Below the pieces are notes generated by a model. The model was not told where the DNA came from and searched no databases. It was given only the letters and a program-made list of their open reading frames with translations. From assembly GCF_007746795.1 (NCBI RefSeq), contig NZ_CP036343.1, positions 1,368,531 through 1,432,530 on the forward strand: a stretch of 64,000 nt of DNA, written 5' to 3'. Shown piece after piece: positions 63,595 through 64,000 of the stretch. The stretch comes from Gimesia algae. GTDB lineage: Bacteria > Planctomycetota > Planctomycetia > Planctomycetales > Planctomycetaceae. Position 1 is the stretch's first letter. Each line of letters begins with the position of its first letter. Made by a program: the position numbers and the translations under genes.

Positions 63595-64000
63595 CTATTT
63601 CACCTTCGCGAACTGCTTCTGAAAGAACTCCAGCATTGCCTGGGGGGAGGCGCCGCTTTTGTTGTCGCCGGTGTAGACGAAGACGTTTTCGATACCCAGC
63701 TCATTCATTTTCTTGACCAGGTCGCGGCCGAAGTTGGGGTGATGAATGCCCTGGCCGGGCCGCGCATTGGCGGGCAGGGGGCCGTCGGCTTCGCTGTAGA
63801 TCATGTACAATGCCGGATCGTCTTTGGTCAGATGCGTAATGGCAGACGACTCATCGTAGCGTTTCTGCTGTTCCGCCGTCGGGTTCAATGCTTCTTCGGC
63901 AGTCGTCACGCCATACGCTTTGAAGATGGAAGGATGCTCCCAGGCCCGTCCCCCCACCAGGGCTTTGATTTTAATCGGATCGTAGGTGCTCTGACCGCCG
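63595..64000 (-). CDS. Alpha/beta hydrolase, C-terminal part (5' end off window)
   Basis: The frame is open to the right edge, so the gene is truncated by the window; only about 135 residues are visible. It ends in a typical esterase/BD-FAE-like C-terminus: a likely acid Asp in MIYSEADGPLP, a likely catalytic His in GQGIHHPNFGRDL, and GGQSTYDPIKIKA at the start of the visible part. The GTG at 63957 is internal. The nucleophilic Ser is off-window. Confidence 0.8.
   Translation of the reverse strand, partial: GGQSTYDPIKIKALVGGRAWEHPSIFKAYGVTTAEEALNPTAEQQKRYDESSAITHLTKDDPALYMIYSEADGPLPANARPGQGIHHPNFGRDLVKKMNELGIENVFVYTGDNKSGASPQAMLEFFQKQFAKVK

Overview
The window looks like a chromosomal segment of a planctomycete, most likely of the Gimesia/Planctomyces type. 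This is inferred from gene content: a DUF1559 prepilin-like protein followed by a small carboxypeptidase-regulatory lipoprotein, a giant dehydrogenase/HEAT protein with a PVC-type haem-binding C-terminus, a secreted sulfatase, a Tat-exported Gfo/Idh/MocA oxidoreductase, a DUF6807 protein, BlaI/BlaR1-type regulation and a fused cytochrome b/c protein. Base composition is moderate, spacing between genes is generous and the strand switches often. No phage, insertion sequence, rRNA or CRISPR array was seen.

Layout. 0-2.8 kb: the end of a membrane protein with a glutamine-amidotransferase-like domain, overlapping by one base a secreted clan-CD (C13/caspase-like) peptidase candidate. 2.9-6.2 kb: a housekeeping sigma factor and ribosomal protein S1, each with a terminator. 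6.7-12.6 kb: a DUF4432 epimerase-like protein, a family-2 glycosyltransferase, FtsH and a DEAD-box helicase. 12.6-17.1 kb: a minus-strand run trxB, M24 peptidase, bioF-like, oleB-like. 17.3-17.5 kb: an orphan terminator behind a structured segment, a candidate small RNA. 17.8-22.9 kb: panB, a polyprenyl-phosphate mannosyltransferase-like enzyme, a TPR protein and a very cysteine-rich repeat protein. 23.3-25.9 kb: Rieske protein plus cytochrome b fused to two c-type haem domains. 26.2-29.8 kb: BlaI repressor and a BlaR1-like M56 protease fused to a thioredoxin domain.

29.8-36.7 kb (minus): S41 protease, PVC haem protein, nrnA, ribF. 37.0-40.6 kb (plus): Gfo/Idh oxidoreductase, DUF6807, CoA-binding protein and an McsA-like zinc/UVR protein. 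Then come tRNA-Leu(UAG) and a PEP-synthase-like phosphotransferase without the PEP barrel. 43.5-50.9 kb: DUF1559 and lipoprotein pair, acyltransferase, zinc-ribbon membrane protein, sulfatase, lipoprotein, carotenoid-desaturase-like oxidoreductase. 51.4-59.1 kb: choloylglycine-hydrolase-like enzyme, then a GntR/LacI-type regulator divergent from a sialidase and a 1370-residue double FAD oxidoreductase, with a 9-bp inverted repeat in the divergent promoter region. 59.1-64 kb: a hairpin-rich non-coding segment, small hypothetical gene, Nudix hydrolase, TPR protein, diiron-type MBL protein, a repeat-like intergenic segment and the C-terminal part of an alpha/beta hydrolase running off the right edge.

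The best candidates for something undescribed are: (i) the BlaI/BlaR1 pair in which the protease carries an exported redoxin domain; (ii) the regulated sialidase plus tandem FAD oxidoreductase locus; (iii) the candidate small RNA near 17.4 kb; (iv) the Cys-rich octapeptide/HEAT protein with a long perfect inverted repeat upstream; (v) the hairpin clusters near 59.7 and 63.4 kb. Functional statements rest on motif recognition by eye. No database search was run.
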